A DNA stretch of 64,000 bases, taken from positions 62,001 to 126,000 of the forward strand of contig JBGVCG010000022.1 of NCBI GenBank assembly GCA_045226255.1, written 5' to 3'. The translations under genes and the position numbers were made by a program. Shown here piece by piece: positions 52,030-60,257 of this stretch. Source of the DNA: UBA1181 sp045226255 (GTDB lineage: Bacteria; Bacteroidota; Bacteroidia; Bacteroidales; Paludibacteraceae). Under the pieces are notes generated by a model, which worked only from the letters and a program-made list of their open reading frames with translations, was not told where the DNA came from and made no database searches. Numbering within the stretch: position 1 is the stretch's first letter; the number at the start of each line of letters is the position of its first letter.

Positions 52030-52433
52030 ACATTAGACTTTAGCGGGGGAACGTGTGTACGTATGTTCCCCCGTTAATTGTAAATAGTTAAATCGTAAAT
52101 CCCCCAACGCTTAAACATACATTCTATGATCTGCCCGTCCCAGCCGCATAAACGATTGTTGTAAATCGTAAATTGTGCCACACAATGCTCATAACCCAAG
52201 CCCCATAGGAGCGGAAACAGCATAGGCAGCGGTGTCAACCCCTGTGTGACGAACGGGTGTGCGGTAGAAACCCCGAAGGGGTGGCCACTAGATGATTTTG
52301 AATTAAGAATTTAGAGTTAATGCGTGGGATGCGCATATATGAATGTTAAATCGTAAATTATTACAAATACAGAGGGAGGTTACCCGATTAGGTAACCTCC
52401 CTCGCTTAATTATTATGTGTTATGTATAAGATT
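52030..52433. repeat. 404-base repeat-rich intergenic region
   Basis: It holds several dispersed intergenic sequences seen elsewhere in the window: ACATTAGACTTTAGCGGGGG (also, inverted, near 10045-10080), GGATGCGCATATATGAATGT (inverted match near 10025-10050), GTAAATCGTAAAT units and the hairpin ACCCCGAAGGGGT. No gene is supported. It ends with a 13-pair hairpin at 52372-52403. Confidence 0.65.
52372..52403 (-). terminator. Strong hairpin downstream of the CotH operon
   Basis: GAGGGAGGTTACC (52372-52384) and GGTAACCTCCCTC (52391-52403) pair perfectly with a 6-base loop. The U tract is weak on both strands, but the position 30 bases beyond the CotH stop suggests a terminator. Confidence 0.6.
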
Positions 52434-55400
52434 TTACAATCCTCTGCTTTGCAGATCTTTTTGAATCCATAGAAGTCTCTCCTTGATGAATTTCTTCATG
52501 ACATCGATGGACTTCTGGTAGTCTTCGATGGAGACGTTGTTGGTGCCGCCACCGCCGCCCCACATGCCGCCACCGCCGCCTGCGGAGTAGCCGACCTTGT
52601 TGGCCGTTGCTGAGAGCTCATTCTCTTTACCCTTCTTGTCGATATAAGCCATGATGACATCCATGTCTTCCACCATCCAGTCGATTCTCTCCTTTACCAA
52701 GGCGAGGAACTCTTTCTGTTTGAAGAAGTGCAGGAACCAGTTGGTGTTGGTGCCTTGTTCCTTGGCGCCGATGTAGTAGTCTTCCGGCTTGTTGTACCAA
52801 GCGTAGTCGGTTCCGCCACCGCCGCCGAACATACCGCCGCCGCCGAACATCGTCTCAAACGGGTTGCCACCGAAAGCGAGGTCGAAGTCCCAAACTGGAC
52901 CCATACGGATGATGCCATCCTTCATGATGTGGCAGTAACAGCTGGTGAACATGTTACCATCGTAGTCCTTGCTCAACTCCTTGATGACGTACCAGTCGGC
53001 GAAGGAAGGAAGGTCGATCAACTCTTTTACCTTGCTCCAGTTCCCACCATACAAGGCCTCTTCCAATCCGTTGATTTTGCCTTTCACATATTGGAGCTCT
53101 TGGCTGTTGTCGGCCACTTCTGGGTGCTTCACGTTAAATACGTTGGTACTCTTCGAGCCTTCGAACTGGTAGCCAGCGTTACCGCCGCCGCCACCGCCGC
53201 CCCAGCCCCAGCCGCCGCCACCGCCGGTGGATTTCACCTTGTAGTCGGCTTCAACCAGGTATTCTCCAGGTACTCTCGCGTCGTTGATCTTAGCTTGCTC
53301 GCAGAAGTAGTAGTTGCCCGCGTGCTTTCCGTTGAGTACTAATTCAACGTTGAAGCCACTTGGCGCCCAGTCTGCTGTGGTGTATCTCTTGGCTAAGTAG
53401 TTGGCCATCTCGTTTCTGAGGAATGTGGCGTCGTAGTAGTTGGCGAGCAAGATCCATCTTTTGTGCTCCAGCATGCCCAATACTTCCGATTTCTTGTTCT
53501 GCTTGATGGCGTATGGCCTCTTGTCGCTACTTGCGTCCCATGTGGAGTTACCACGTCCTTTGACCTGTACTTTGTCCGATCCCGCGTCGTAGTTCACGCT
53601 TCCGTCCGCATTGTACATGATCATATCGGTATTGTTGATCCATTCCGTCTTGGAGCTGATGGCCTTGTTGTTAGGCGTGTTGATGTACAATACCGGGATG
53701 CCACTGTTGTGGACGTTCACGTTGTAGGTACGTACGTCACCCGAAGAGGAAACCACCTTGAATTGTTTTGTTTTCAAGTAATTAACCTTTGCTCCGCTCT
53801 TCACCTCTTCGCCATCGGCGTAGATGGTCGCACCGGAGGATGCTTTGATGGAAGCTTCCAGTTCGAATTGTACCAAGTAAGGAACATACACGTCTATGTT
53901 GTTGCCCGAAATCGTTGCCTTGTAGTCGGAGAGCAATGCGCTGCCGTTGCTGTTCTTCGAGAGGGAGAACTCGGTGATCTCGTTGCTTCCGTTCTTGTCA
54001 TCCTTGGCGGTCTTCGCATCGTTCTCGAACCTTCCGGCGAGCCAGTTGACCCTTCTCGTCAACCATTGGTGGATGGATGAAAGACCGCTTCTCAGTGCGC
54101 CTTCAATTTCACCGCCTCCTGCTGTAGCCAGACCGTTGGCGTTCCATAATGCCTCGTTGGCGATGAAGGATCTCACGATTTCGGCTTTCATGCCGTCCGT
54201 CTCCGTCTCAAGCGCTGAGAGCTTTCCTTTCATGTCGTTGAATTTCTCTGCGACCAATCCCACGAAGTAAGGGTCCTCGAACAGACGAGCAAACCAGCCC
54301 TCTTTTCTGAGGACGAATCCCTCATACGATGCGTTGTTGTTGCCGAGGTAATCCTCCATGTTGGAGATAGGGCCCATCGCCAATTTTCCGTCGTTGGTGA
54401 TGCTGAGGAAGCAGTTTGATTCGAAGGCTGCTTCCGTGTTGCCACATATCTCGTTGATGAGGTACCACTCCACGAAGCTGTTTACGTCGATAAGGTTGCG
54501 GTAACCTCTGCTGGCGTCCTTGAAGTTGGAACCGTACAATGCAGACTCGAAATCGTCGATGGCCTTGGCGGCATCAGAGATTTTCGCATTATCTGGATCC
54601 ACAATTTTGAAAGTGATCTTGGAGGTCTTCGCTTGGAAGTGTGGGTCGGATTCGTCCACATCACCCGTTGCCTCCAACAATATGCCGGAGTTGACGCGGT
54701 CCTCTGCGATGCGAGGATCTTCGGTCAATAGGTAGCTACCTTTGTGCTCTCCGTTCACGATCAGTTCGACAGCTTGGGAAGAAGGTGTCCATGCCAAATC
54801 TGTCCAGTCGGAACCCATGAATTGTCCCATTCGATTCCTGATCAAGGTCTTGTCGTCGTTGTTCGCCTGCAAGGTCCATCTTTTACCTGTAGACAAGCCG
54901 AACAATTCTGTCTTCTTGTCGAGTTTGAGGCTGTAGGAACGCTTGAGGGCTTGAGAGTATTTTCCTCCTTTGTATTTGACTGAGAGGTCCACCGAGAAAG
55001 GAGCCTTGTCGTTTGGCAGGATCTCCGCAGGACAAAGCGTAGACCAATTGTTGGAAACCGCTTCTTCGTCCGTGGTGGTTATCTTAATCACAGGGAGTCC
55101 GGAGTTATAGATCTCGACGGTGTAGGTGTCAACCTCTCCGCTTGCTGCCACCACCTTATAGGTGACCACTCTGCCGAAGTTTTGTTTGGTGACACCGCTT
55201 TTTTGCAGTGCGTTTTGTACATATACCTTTCCTTTCGTGGAGAAGGAGAGAGCCAATGAGGAGAGCTCCTTCAGGTAAGGGACAAAGATGGTGAAGCTGT
55301 TCCCATTTTTTGATCCCTCAACATCCGCCAGTACGACTCCCTTGTTGGATTCTGCTGTCAGATACACCCGCTCCAATTTGTTTCCGTCCACGGATTGGTC

Positions 55401-55631
55401 CGCTTTGTTCAAATCCACATTGTCTTTTATGGAGAAGGTGATCTTCTCTATGTCATCCACGGAAAGATTCAAATCGATGTATTGATTCTCTTTCCCGTAG
55501 CGGACTGAATCGACCTTGTCCCAATCGAAATAGTCCGCTTCACCGTTTCCCCCCGCCTGAATCTCTTTCTGCGCTGTTATAGGTGCGGCGGCGAGAAGCA
55601 TTAGCATGCATGAAAATATATTTCGTTTCAT
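52434..55631 (-). CDS. Double-domain CotH-like kinase family protein with glycine-rich insertions
   Basis: The 1065-residue exported protein has a signal peptide, a short motif (YFDWDKVDSVRYG) and two CotH-like modules, each preceded by a beta domain. Module 1 (about 230-530) has LQANNDDKTLIRNRMG but GPISNMED where kinases have the DFD metal motif. Module 2 (about 690-1060) has LLANYYDATFLRNEM and an intact VWDFDLAFGG (Asp915, Asp917). CotH enzymes phosphorylate secreted proteins on serine. Three Gly/Trp-rich insertions (near 53200, 52830 and 52560) interrupt module 2 and the C-terminus. No sorting domain is present. It is third in the carrier/CotH operon. Confidence 0.86.
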   Translation of the reverse strand: MKRNIFSCMLMLLAAAPITAQKEIQAGGNGEADYFDWDKVDSVRYGKENQYIDLNLSVDDIEKITFSIKDNVDLNKADQSVDGNKLERVYLTAESNKGVVLADVEGSKNGNSFTIFVPYLKELSSLALSFSTKGKVYVQNALQKSGVTKQNFGRVVTYKVVAASGEVDTYTVEIYNSGLPVIKITTTDEEAVSNNWSTLCPAEILPNDKAPFSVDLSVKYKGGKYSQALKRSYSLKLDKKTELFGLSTGKRWTLQANNDDKTLIRNRMGQFMGSDWTDLAWTPSSQAVELIVNGEHKGSYLLTEDPRIAEDRVNSGILLEATGDVDESDPHFQAKTSKITFKIVDPDNAKISDAAKAIDDFESALYGSNFKDASRGYRNLIDVNSFVEWYLINEICGNTEAAFESNCFLSITNDGKLAMGPISNMEDYLGNNNASYEGFVLRKEGWFARLFEDPYFVGLVAEKFNDMKGKLSALETETDGMKAEIVRSFIANEALWNANGLATAGGGEIEGALRSGLSSIHQWLTRRVNWLAGRFENDAKTAKDDKNGSNEITEFSLSKNSNGSALLSDYKATISGNNIDVYVPYLVQFELEASIKASSGATIYADGEEVKSGAKVNYLKTKQFKVVSSSGDVRTYNVNVHNSGIPVLYINTPNNKAISSKTEWINNTDMIMYNADGSVNYDAGSDKVQVKGRGNSTWDASSDKRPYAIKQNKKSEVLGMLEHKRWILLANYYDATFLRNEMANYLAKRYTTADWAPSGFNVELVLNGKHAGNYYFCEQAKINDARVPGEYLVEADYKVKSTGGGGGWGWGGGGGGGNAGYQFEGSKSTNVFNVKHPEVADNSQELQYVKGKINGLEEALYGGNWSKVKELIDLPSFADWYVIKELSKDYDGNMFTSCYCHIMKDGIIRMGPVWDFDLAFGGNPFETMFGGGGMFGGGGGTDYAWYNKPEDYYIGAKEQGTNTNWFLHFFKQKEFLALVKERIDWMVEDMDVIMAYIDKKGKENELSATANKVGYSAGGGGGMWGGGGGTNNVSIEDYQKSIDVMKKFIKERLLWIQKDLQSRGL

Positions 55632-55658
55632 CTTATTCAGTTTTAAGTGAGTCCGTTA

Positions 55659-57275
55659 CTATTTTAAATTCTCTTCTATCCAAGTCAATCGGTTGTCTAA
55701 CCAGTCGATTAGTTTGGACACTTCCAAGTCATATTGCTCCGAAACAGTTTCGTAGTCGGCGTTAGATACGCCTAGGCTGTTCCAGACCATTTCGTTCCCA
55801 GCGACTGAATATTTGATCGCTTCGGCTCTCTTCCTGACTAAGTTCTCGATGGAACTCTTACCCTTCACCACTTGGTCTACTTTTGCGCTCACCAATTTTT
55901 TGAAGTCGGAGTTTTGCAGCAAGTGGCTGAACCATGGGGTCTCGCTGAGAATAGAGTTTTTGTATCCATCTCCGTACTCACCGCCCATCGTCTTAGACAT
56001 ATCCCAAATCGGTCCCATGCTCAGAATGTTGTCTGAGGAGTAGACCATATAGGCATCGGAAGAGATAGCCTCTTCGTTTTTGATGATTTCGTTGAACACA
56101 AACCAATCCGCGAAGCTTTGCAGGTCGAGGCTCTTGATGTAGTCGGATTTGCCGGCCATCATGGAACTCTCCATCTCTTCCAGCAATTTCTCTGTCCTCA
56201 TCAGTTTGGTGCCGGAGACGCCCGTCTCCGGGTCACGCATGATGAAGATCATACCGCTTTGTTTCAGTTGGAAAGCATCGTCATCCTCATCGTAGGAGTT
56301 CTCTGCGGAGAATATCTGGCCTTCGCTAACCCTGCCTTCACATACACGGATTTGCTCGACCAAGGTGTAGCTACCCATGTATTTGCCATCGAGGACTAAT
56401 TCCACGGGTTGGCTTTTCGGGGTCCATTTGAAGGAGAAAAGATCCGAAGCCGCAATGTCGAATGCGATGGAAGAGCGGATCATTGTTTTGTCGTATGCGT
56501 TGGAGAGAAGCACCCATCTCTTCGCGGAGGAAAGTCCCATGATTGACACCTTCTCGCCGAACTTCAGGTTGTAGGCGTTCTTGAGGTTTTCCTTGAAGTG
56601 TTTGCCCCTTCCCTTGATTTTGACATCTGAGTTGGAGAAGGACTCTTTGCCTTGGGCATCCTTGATGGAGATCTTTCCGTCAGCCCATTCGTCGCCTACC
56701 TTACTGTTGGTGTTGAATTCTAGGATTGGCAATCCAGAATTGATCACTGAGATGTTGTAGGTCCTGACGTCCCCATTGAAGGCCACCACTTTGAGTTTGC
56801 TCTCTTTAGAGAAGTCGCAACTTGCGCCGCTTTCGATCTTCTTGCCATTGAAATAAACGTAGCTGCCTGTCGTCTCGAAGCTCATTTTGAGGCTTGACAA
56901 GTCAGTCAGGTACGGGAATACCAATGTGATCTTGGAGTCTTTGATTTCCACGTTGACGTCCTTCTGGAGCTTGGAGTTGTCCTTTGTCGTGAAGGCGATG
57001 GAGCGCAGCACGTTGTAGCTTTGCTTCACATCGTTTTTGTCAAGGTTGACAGAGCTCTCTGCAATCACCGATGTTGGTTCTAGCGTTCTCTCCTCCTTCG
57101 GGTAGGAGAGGGTCATCCTATGAGTTTTCTCGTCGTCCGACAGCGTGTCGACCGATGAGAGTGGGTATTCGATGGTGGATCCGTCCTTCTTTTGTATTAT
57201 CACCGTGTTTTGAGCGTAGGCTTGCCCGATGAAAAAGATGGACATCGCCCCTATTAGTAGTGTCTGCTTTTTCAT
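55659..57275 (-). CDS. CotH-like protein with degenerate metal motif
   Basis: The 538-residue protein has a signal peptide (MKKQTLLIGAMSIFFIGQAY), a short motif (VIIQKKDGSTIEYPLSSVDT) like that at the start of the hydrolase and LRR cargo proteins, two beta-rich regions and a CotH module (about 210-535) with LLSNAYDKTMIRSSIA. The metal motif reads GPIWDMSKTMGG, so the second Asp of DFD is replaced; kinase activity is doubtful. It overlaps the small carrier gene by 4 bases and is 27 bases ahead of the double CotH gene. It has no sorting domain. Confidence 0.84.
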   Translation of the reverse strand: MKKQTLLIGAMSIFFIGQAYAQNTVIIQKKDGSTIEYPLSSVDTLSDDEKTHRMTLSYPKEERTLEPTSVIAESSVNLDKNDVKQSYNVLRSIAFTTKDNSKLQKDVNVEIKDSKITLVFPYLTDLSSLKMSFETTGSYVYFNGKKIESGASCDFSKESKLKVVAFNGDVRTYNISVINSGLPILEFNTNSKVGDEWADGKISIKDAQGKESFSNSDVKIKGRGKHFKENLKNAYNLKFGEKVSIMGLSSAKRWVLLSNAYDKTMIRSSIAFDIAASDLFSFKWTPKSQPVELVLDGKYMGSYTLVEQIRVCEGRVSEGQIFSAENSYDEDDDAFQLKQSGMIFIMRDPETGVSGTKLMRTEKLLEEMESSMMAGKSDYIKSLDLQSFADWFVFNEIIKNEEAISSDAYMVYSSDNILSMGPIWDMSKTMGGEYGDGYKNSILSETPWFSHLLQNSDFKKLVSAKVDQVVKGKSSIENLVRKRAEAIKYSVAGNEMVWNSLGVSNADYETVSEQYDLEVSKLIDWLDNRLTWIEENLK

Positions 57276-57781
57276 TTTTTCACGAATTTAAAGGTTTTGC
57301 CGTCTATCCCCAGGATGTAGGTTGATGGGGCTAGACTCGATACGTTGAAAAATATCTCATCGCCTTCTTTGCTCATGTTTAGCTCCAAAAGGCGACCGGA
57401 AAGATCCATCAGCGTTACCGACTGAGGGTTCTCGATGCCCCTTACGCTGATGCTTTCGACAGCAGGGTTCGGGTACACGGAGATGTCGTCAGACGCAATG
57501 GAAGCGACGGCGGAGAGGGTAGGTTTCGCCATGGAGAAATGTATTTCCTTAACGTTGTCAAGTGAAACTTCGCCTCGGAAGCTTTTGTTCTCCACAATGA
57601 GAGTTCCTCCCTTTGTCCAATACTTCGGCGTTTCGCTGAGCGCGAAAACCAGCTCATTTTTGTTTTGTTGCGGATTGTTTAGCTCAACTATCAAGGACTT
57701 GACAGCCGTTTGTGAAAAACACATCGACGACAAGCCTATGCATAGCACCGCTAACAACCATTTTTTCTTTGTGTGTGTCAT
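57272..57781 (-). CDS. Small exported protein with clear T9SS type A sorting domain (carrier family, member 3)
   Basis: The 169-residue protein has a signal peptide (MTHTKKKWLLAVLCIGLSSM), the short beta-rich domain (KYWTKGGTLIVENK, VSLDNVKEIHFSM) and the most canonical sorting domain of the three carriers: ISVYPNPAVESISVRG, VTLMDLSGRLLELN, STYILGIDGKTFKFVKK. Its stop overlaps the ATG of the CotH gene by 4 bases. It resembles the proteins at 34253 and 40896 in length, layout and operon position, supporting a family of dedicated partners. Promoter at 57917-57948. Confidence 0.82.
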   Translation of the reverse strand: MTHTKKKWLLAVLCIGLSSMCFSQTAVKSLIVELNNPQQNKNELVFALSETPKYWTKGGTLIVENKSFRGEVSLDNVKEIHFSMAKPTLSAVASIASDDISVYPNPAVESISVRGIENPQSVTLMDLSGRLLELNMSKEGDEIFFNVSSLAPSTYILGIDGKTFKFVKK

Positions 57782-57916
57782 GGCGCAATTTATATGAAAA
57801 CTATACTATATTAAAAACTATATTCCTCTAACTCTATCTAACCCAATTCCAAGCTTTGTTTCATTGTCGCAAAGTCAAGAAAACTATACTTGAGTTTTTT
57901 CACCTATTCTACCCCG

Positions 57917-57948
57917 CAAATGTAGTCAATTTGAATTGAAAGTTGCAA
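57917..57948 (-). promoter_or_regulatory. Promoter of the carrier/CotH operon
   Basis: Minus strand TTG (plus 57946-57948), 21 bases, then TACATTTG (plus 57917-57924). The spacer holds the palindrome TCAATTTGAATTGA (57926-57939), a possible operator. The leader is about 130 bases. Confidence 0.65.
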
Positions 57949-58325
57949 TTTTATTCAAAAAATTTATTTGATATGAATCTGCCTAAAATAGTTGTTTTTA
58001 GCATTTTGCTCTATGAAACGCTTTTTTTATCCCCTCAAAGAGCGGATTTCAAGAACGAAAAAAGTGCGAATTTTTTATTCATTCGGATGTTGTCGGGAAG
58101 TTTTTCTGCCTTATGTCGCCGAATGGATTGATGAAAGTATATTTTTTTATTCTTCTCCATCGTTCATTCCATGCTTCCTCCTTTATTTGAATATGTGTTG
58201 TGTAATCGGTTGAGAAACTGATGTTTGTGTCCATTGTTTTGCTGTGTCCTGTTTTGGTTGCTGGGCGTTATGCTTTCCCATATCAAAAAAATAAGTGAAA
58301 AAACTGCGTGTTTTTGCCAAGAATG

Positions 58326-58356
58326 TTTGTTTTTTGGCGAATTATACCTAACTTCG
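58326..58356 (+). promoter_or_regulatory. Promoter of rimP-nusA-infB
   Basis: TTTG at 58326-58329, exactly 19 bases, then TAACTTCG at 58349-58356, a TAnnTTCG variant of the -7 element, 55 bases ahead of the rimP start. Confidence 0.6.
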
Positions 58357-58411
58357 CGCCGTTAGTAAGAATTGTGAAGGGGACCGAGGTCCCCTATTTT
58401 GTTGTCTAAAA

Positions 58412-58879
58412 ATGATTGACGAAAGTAAAATAAGAGAAATTGTCGAGGCGTATATTGCGGAATCTTCCTATTTCCTGGTTGAGGTGAAGGTGGATAAGAA
58501 CAATAGCATCACAGTGGCGATAGACTCCAACGAGGATGTCTCCATCGACTATTGCGCCGAGCTCTCCCGCCACATCGAGTCTAAGTTGGACCGTGACGTG
58601 GAGGACTTCGAGTTGGAGGTCGGTTCCGCCGGACTCACTTCTCCTTTCGTTGTCCTTCAGCAATACAAGAAGTATGAGGGAAGCGACGTGGAGGTGCAGG
58701 TGGCCAATGGTCCTAAGTACACGGGCAAGTTGGTCAACGTGACGGAGGCTAACTTCGGCTTGGAAGTGACGAAGAAGGTGAAGAAGGAAGGCGAGAAGAA
58801 GAAGGTGGAGGTGACGGAGGTCATGACTTTCTCTTATGATCAAGTGAAATATACAAAATATATAATAACGTTTAAATAA
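58412..58879 (+). CDS. rimP: Ribosome maturation factor RimP
   Basis: The 155-residue protein assists 30S subunit maturation. The N-terminal alpha/beta domain holds YFLVEVKVDKNNSITVAIDS and SIDYCAELSRHIESKLDRD, followed by DFELEVGSAGLTSPF, the RimP signature. The C-terminal SH3-like domain is short and ends in a Lys/Glu-rich stretch. The gene order rimP-nusA-infB is the conserved bacterial arrangement. nusA starts two bases after its stop. Confidence 0.95.
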   Translation: MIDESKIREIVEAYIAESSYFLVEVKVDKNNSITVAIDSNEDVSIDYCAELSRHIESKLDRDVEDFELEVGSAGLTSPFVVLQQYKKYEGSDVEVQVANGPKYTGKLVNVTEANFGLEVTKKVKKEGEKKKVEVTEVMTFSYDQVKYTKYIITFK

Positions 58880-58881
58880 TT

Positions 58882-60186
58882 ATGGCAAAGCAAGAATCAA
58901 TTAGTTTGAGCGATACTTTTGCGGAGTTCAAAGAGTTGAAGAACATTGACAGAAGCACGATGATCAGCGTGTTGGAGGAATCTTTCCGCAGCGTGATCTC
59001 AAAGATGTTCGGAACGGACGAAAATTACGATGTGATCATCAACCCGGACAAGGGTGATTTCGAGATTTATAGGAACAGAACCGTTGTGGAGGATGCTGAC
59101 TTGCAGGATTCCAACGTCCAGATTCCTCTCTCGGAGGCTCGTAAGATCGATGAGGATTTCGAAGTGGGTGAGGATGTTACGGATAAGGTAGACTTCGCCT
59201 CTTTTGGCCGTCGCGCCATCTTGAACCTCCGTCAGACATTGTCTTCCAAGATTCTTGATTTGCAGAAAGATAGCTTGTACAACAAGTATAAGGAGAAGAT
59301 CGGAACTATCGTGGTTGGCGAGGTGTACCAAGTTTGGAAGAAGGAGGTTCTTCTTCTTGACGAGGACAACAACGAGATGCTCTTGCCTAAGTCTGAGCAG
59401 ATCCCTTCCGACTACTACCGTAAGGGCGACACGGTGCGCGCGGTGGTGGCTAAGGTGGATAACCAAAACAACAACCCTAAGATCATCCTTTCGAGGACTT
59501 CTTCCTTGTTCCTCCAGCGCTTGTTCGAATTGGAGGTGCCTGAGATCAACGACGGTTTGATCACGATCCGTCGCATCGCCCGTATTCCGGGAGAGCGTGC
59601 CAAGGTGGCCGTTGAGTCTTATGACGACCGTATCGATCCAGTGGGCGCTTGCGTCGGCATGAAGGGTGCCCGTATCCATGGCATCGTGCGTGAGCTTCGT
59701 AACGAAAACATTGATGTGATCAATTATACGAACAATATCTCTTTGTTCATCTCCAGAGCCTTGAGCCCTGCGAGAATCTCTTCTATCCGCCTCTTCGAGG
59801 AGCACAAGCGCGCGGAGGTGTTCCTTCGCCCTGAGGATGTCTCCTTGGCGATCGGTAAGGGTGGTATGAACATCCGCTTGGCAAGCATGTTGACGGACTA
59901 CCAAATTGAGGTGTTCCGTGAGTTGCAGGGTGGCCAGGATGAGGAGGATATCTATTTGGATGAGTTCCTCGATGAGATCGACCCATGGATCGTTGATATC
60001 CTGAAGGGTATCGGTTGCGATACGGCGAAGGACGTGTTGAAGATCCCTCGTGAGGAGTTGATCACGAAGACTGACTTGGAAGAGGAGACGGTGGACGAGG
60101 TTATCAGCATCTTGAGCGCCGAGTTCGAAGACCAGGAGCCTGCGGATGAGGAGGAGCAGTCTGAGGAACCTTCTTCAGAGGAGTAA
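58882..60186 (+). CDS. nusA: Transcription termination/antitermination factor NusA
   Basis: The 434-residue protein binds RNA polymerase and modulates pausing, termination and antitermination. An N-terminal RNAP-binding domain (about 1-130) is followed by the S1 domain (VGEVYQVWKKEVLLLDEDN) and two KH domains (DPVGACVGMKGARIHGIVRE and LAIGKGGMNIRLAS). The C-terminus is strongly acidic (EDQEPADEEEQSEEPSSEE), longer than the short tail of many species, and may be autoinhibitory. Second gene of rimP-nusA-infB. Confidence 0.97.
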   Translation: MAKQESISLSDTFAEFKELKNIDRSTMISVLEESFRSVISKMFGTDENYDVIINPDKGDFEIYRNRTVVEDADLQDSNVQIPLSEARKIDEDFEVGEDVTDKVDFASFGRRAILNLRQTLSSKILDLQKDSLYNKYKEKIGTIVVGEVYQVWKKEVLLLDEDNNEMLLPKSEQIPSDYYRKGDTVRAVVAKVDNQNNNPKIILSRTSSLFLQRLFELEVPEINDGLITIRRIARIPGERAKVAVESYDDRIDPVGACVGMKGARIHGIVRELRNENIDVINYTNNISLFISRALSPARISSIRLFEEHKRAEVFLRPEDVSLAIGKGGMNIRLASMLTDYQIEVFRELQGGQDEEDIYLDEFLDEIDPWIVDILKGIGCDTAKDVLKIPREELITKTDLEEETVDEVISILSAEFEDQEPADEEEQSEEPSSEE

Positions 60187-60194
60187 GGGTTGAA

Positions 60195-60218
60195 CCGGCA
60201 CTGCGCCGGCTCCCTTTT
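60195..60218 (+). terminator. Weak terminator-like hairpin between nusA and infB
   Basis: CCGGC (60195-60199) and GCCGG (60205-60209) form a short GC stem followed by CTCCCTTTTAT. With 5 pairs and four T it may pause or attenuate rather than stop transcription. Confidence 0.35.
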
Positions 60219-60257
60219 ATGACTGAAATTTTTTATGTAAACAACTAAAAACGATAT

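Larger units (their letters stand above)
57782..58411. other. 630-base divergent intergenic region
   Basis: A/T-rich, with only overlapping low-quality frames (57943-58213). It holds the CotH operon promoter (57917-57948), the palindrome TCAATTTGAATTGA inside that promoter's spacer, and the rimP promoter (58326-58356). No tRNA or riboswitch was recognised. Confidence 0.65.

Noticed and set aside
57943..58213. Two overlapping short plus-strand frames before rimP
   Set aside because: A/T-rich, Phe/Ser-rich translations with no promoter of their own; they lie in the divergent promoter region.
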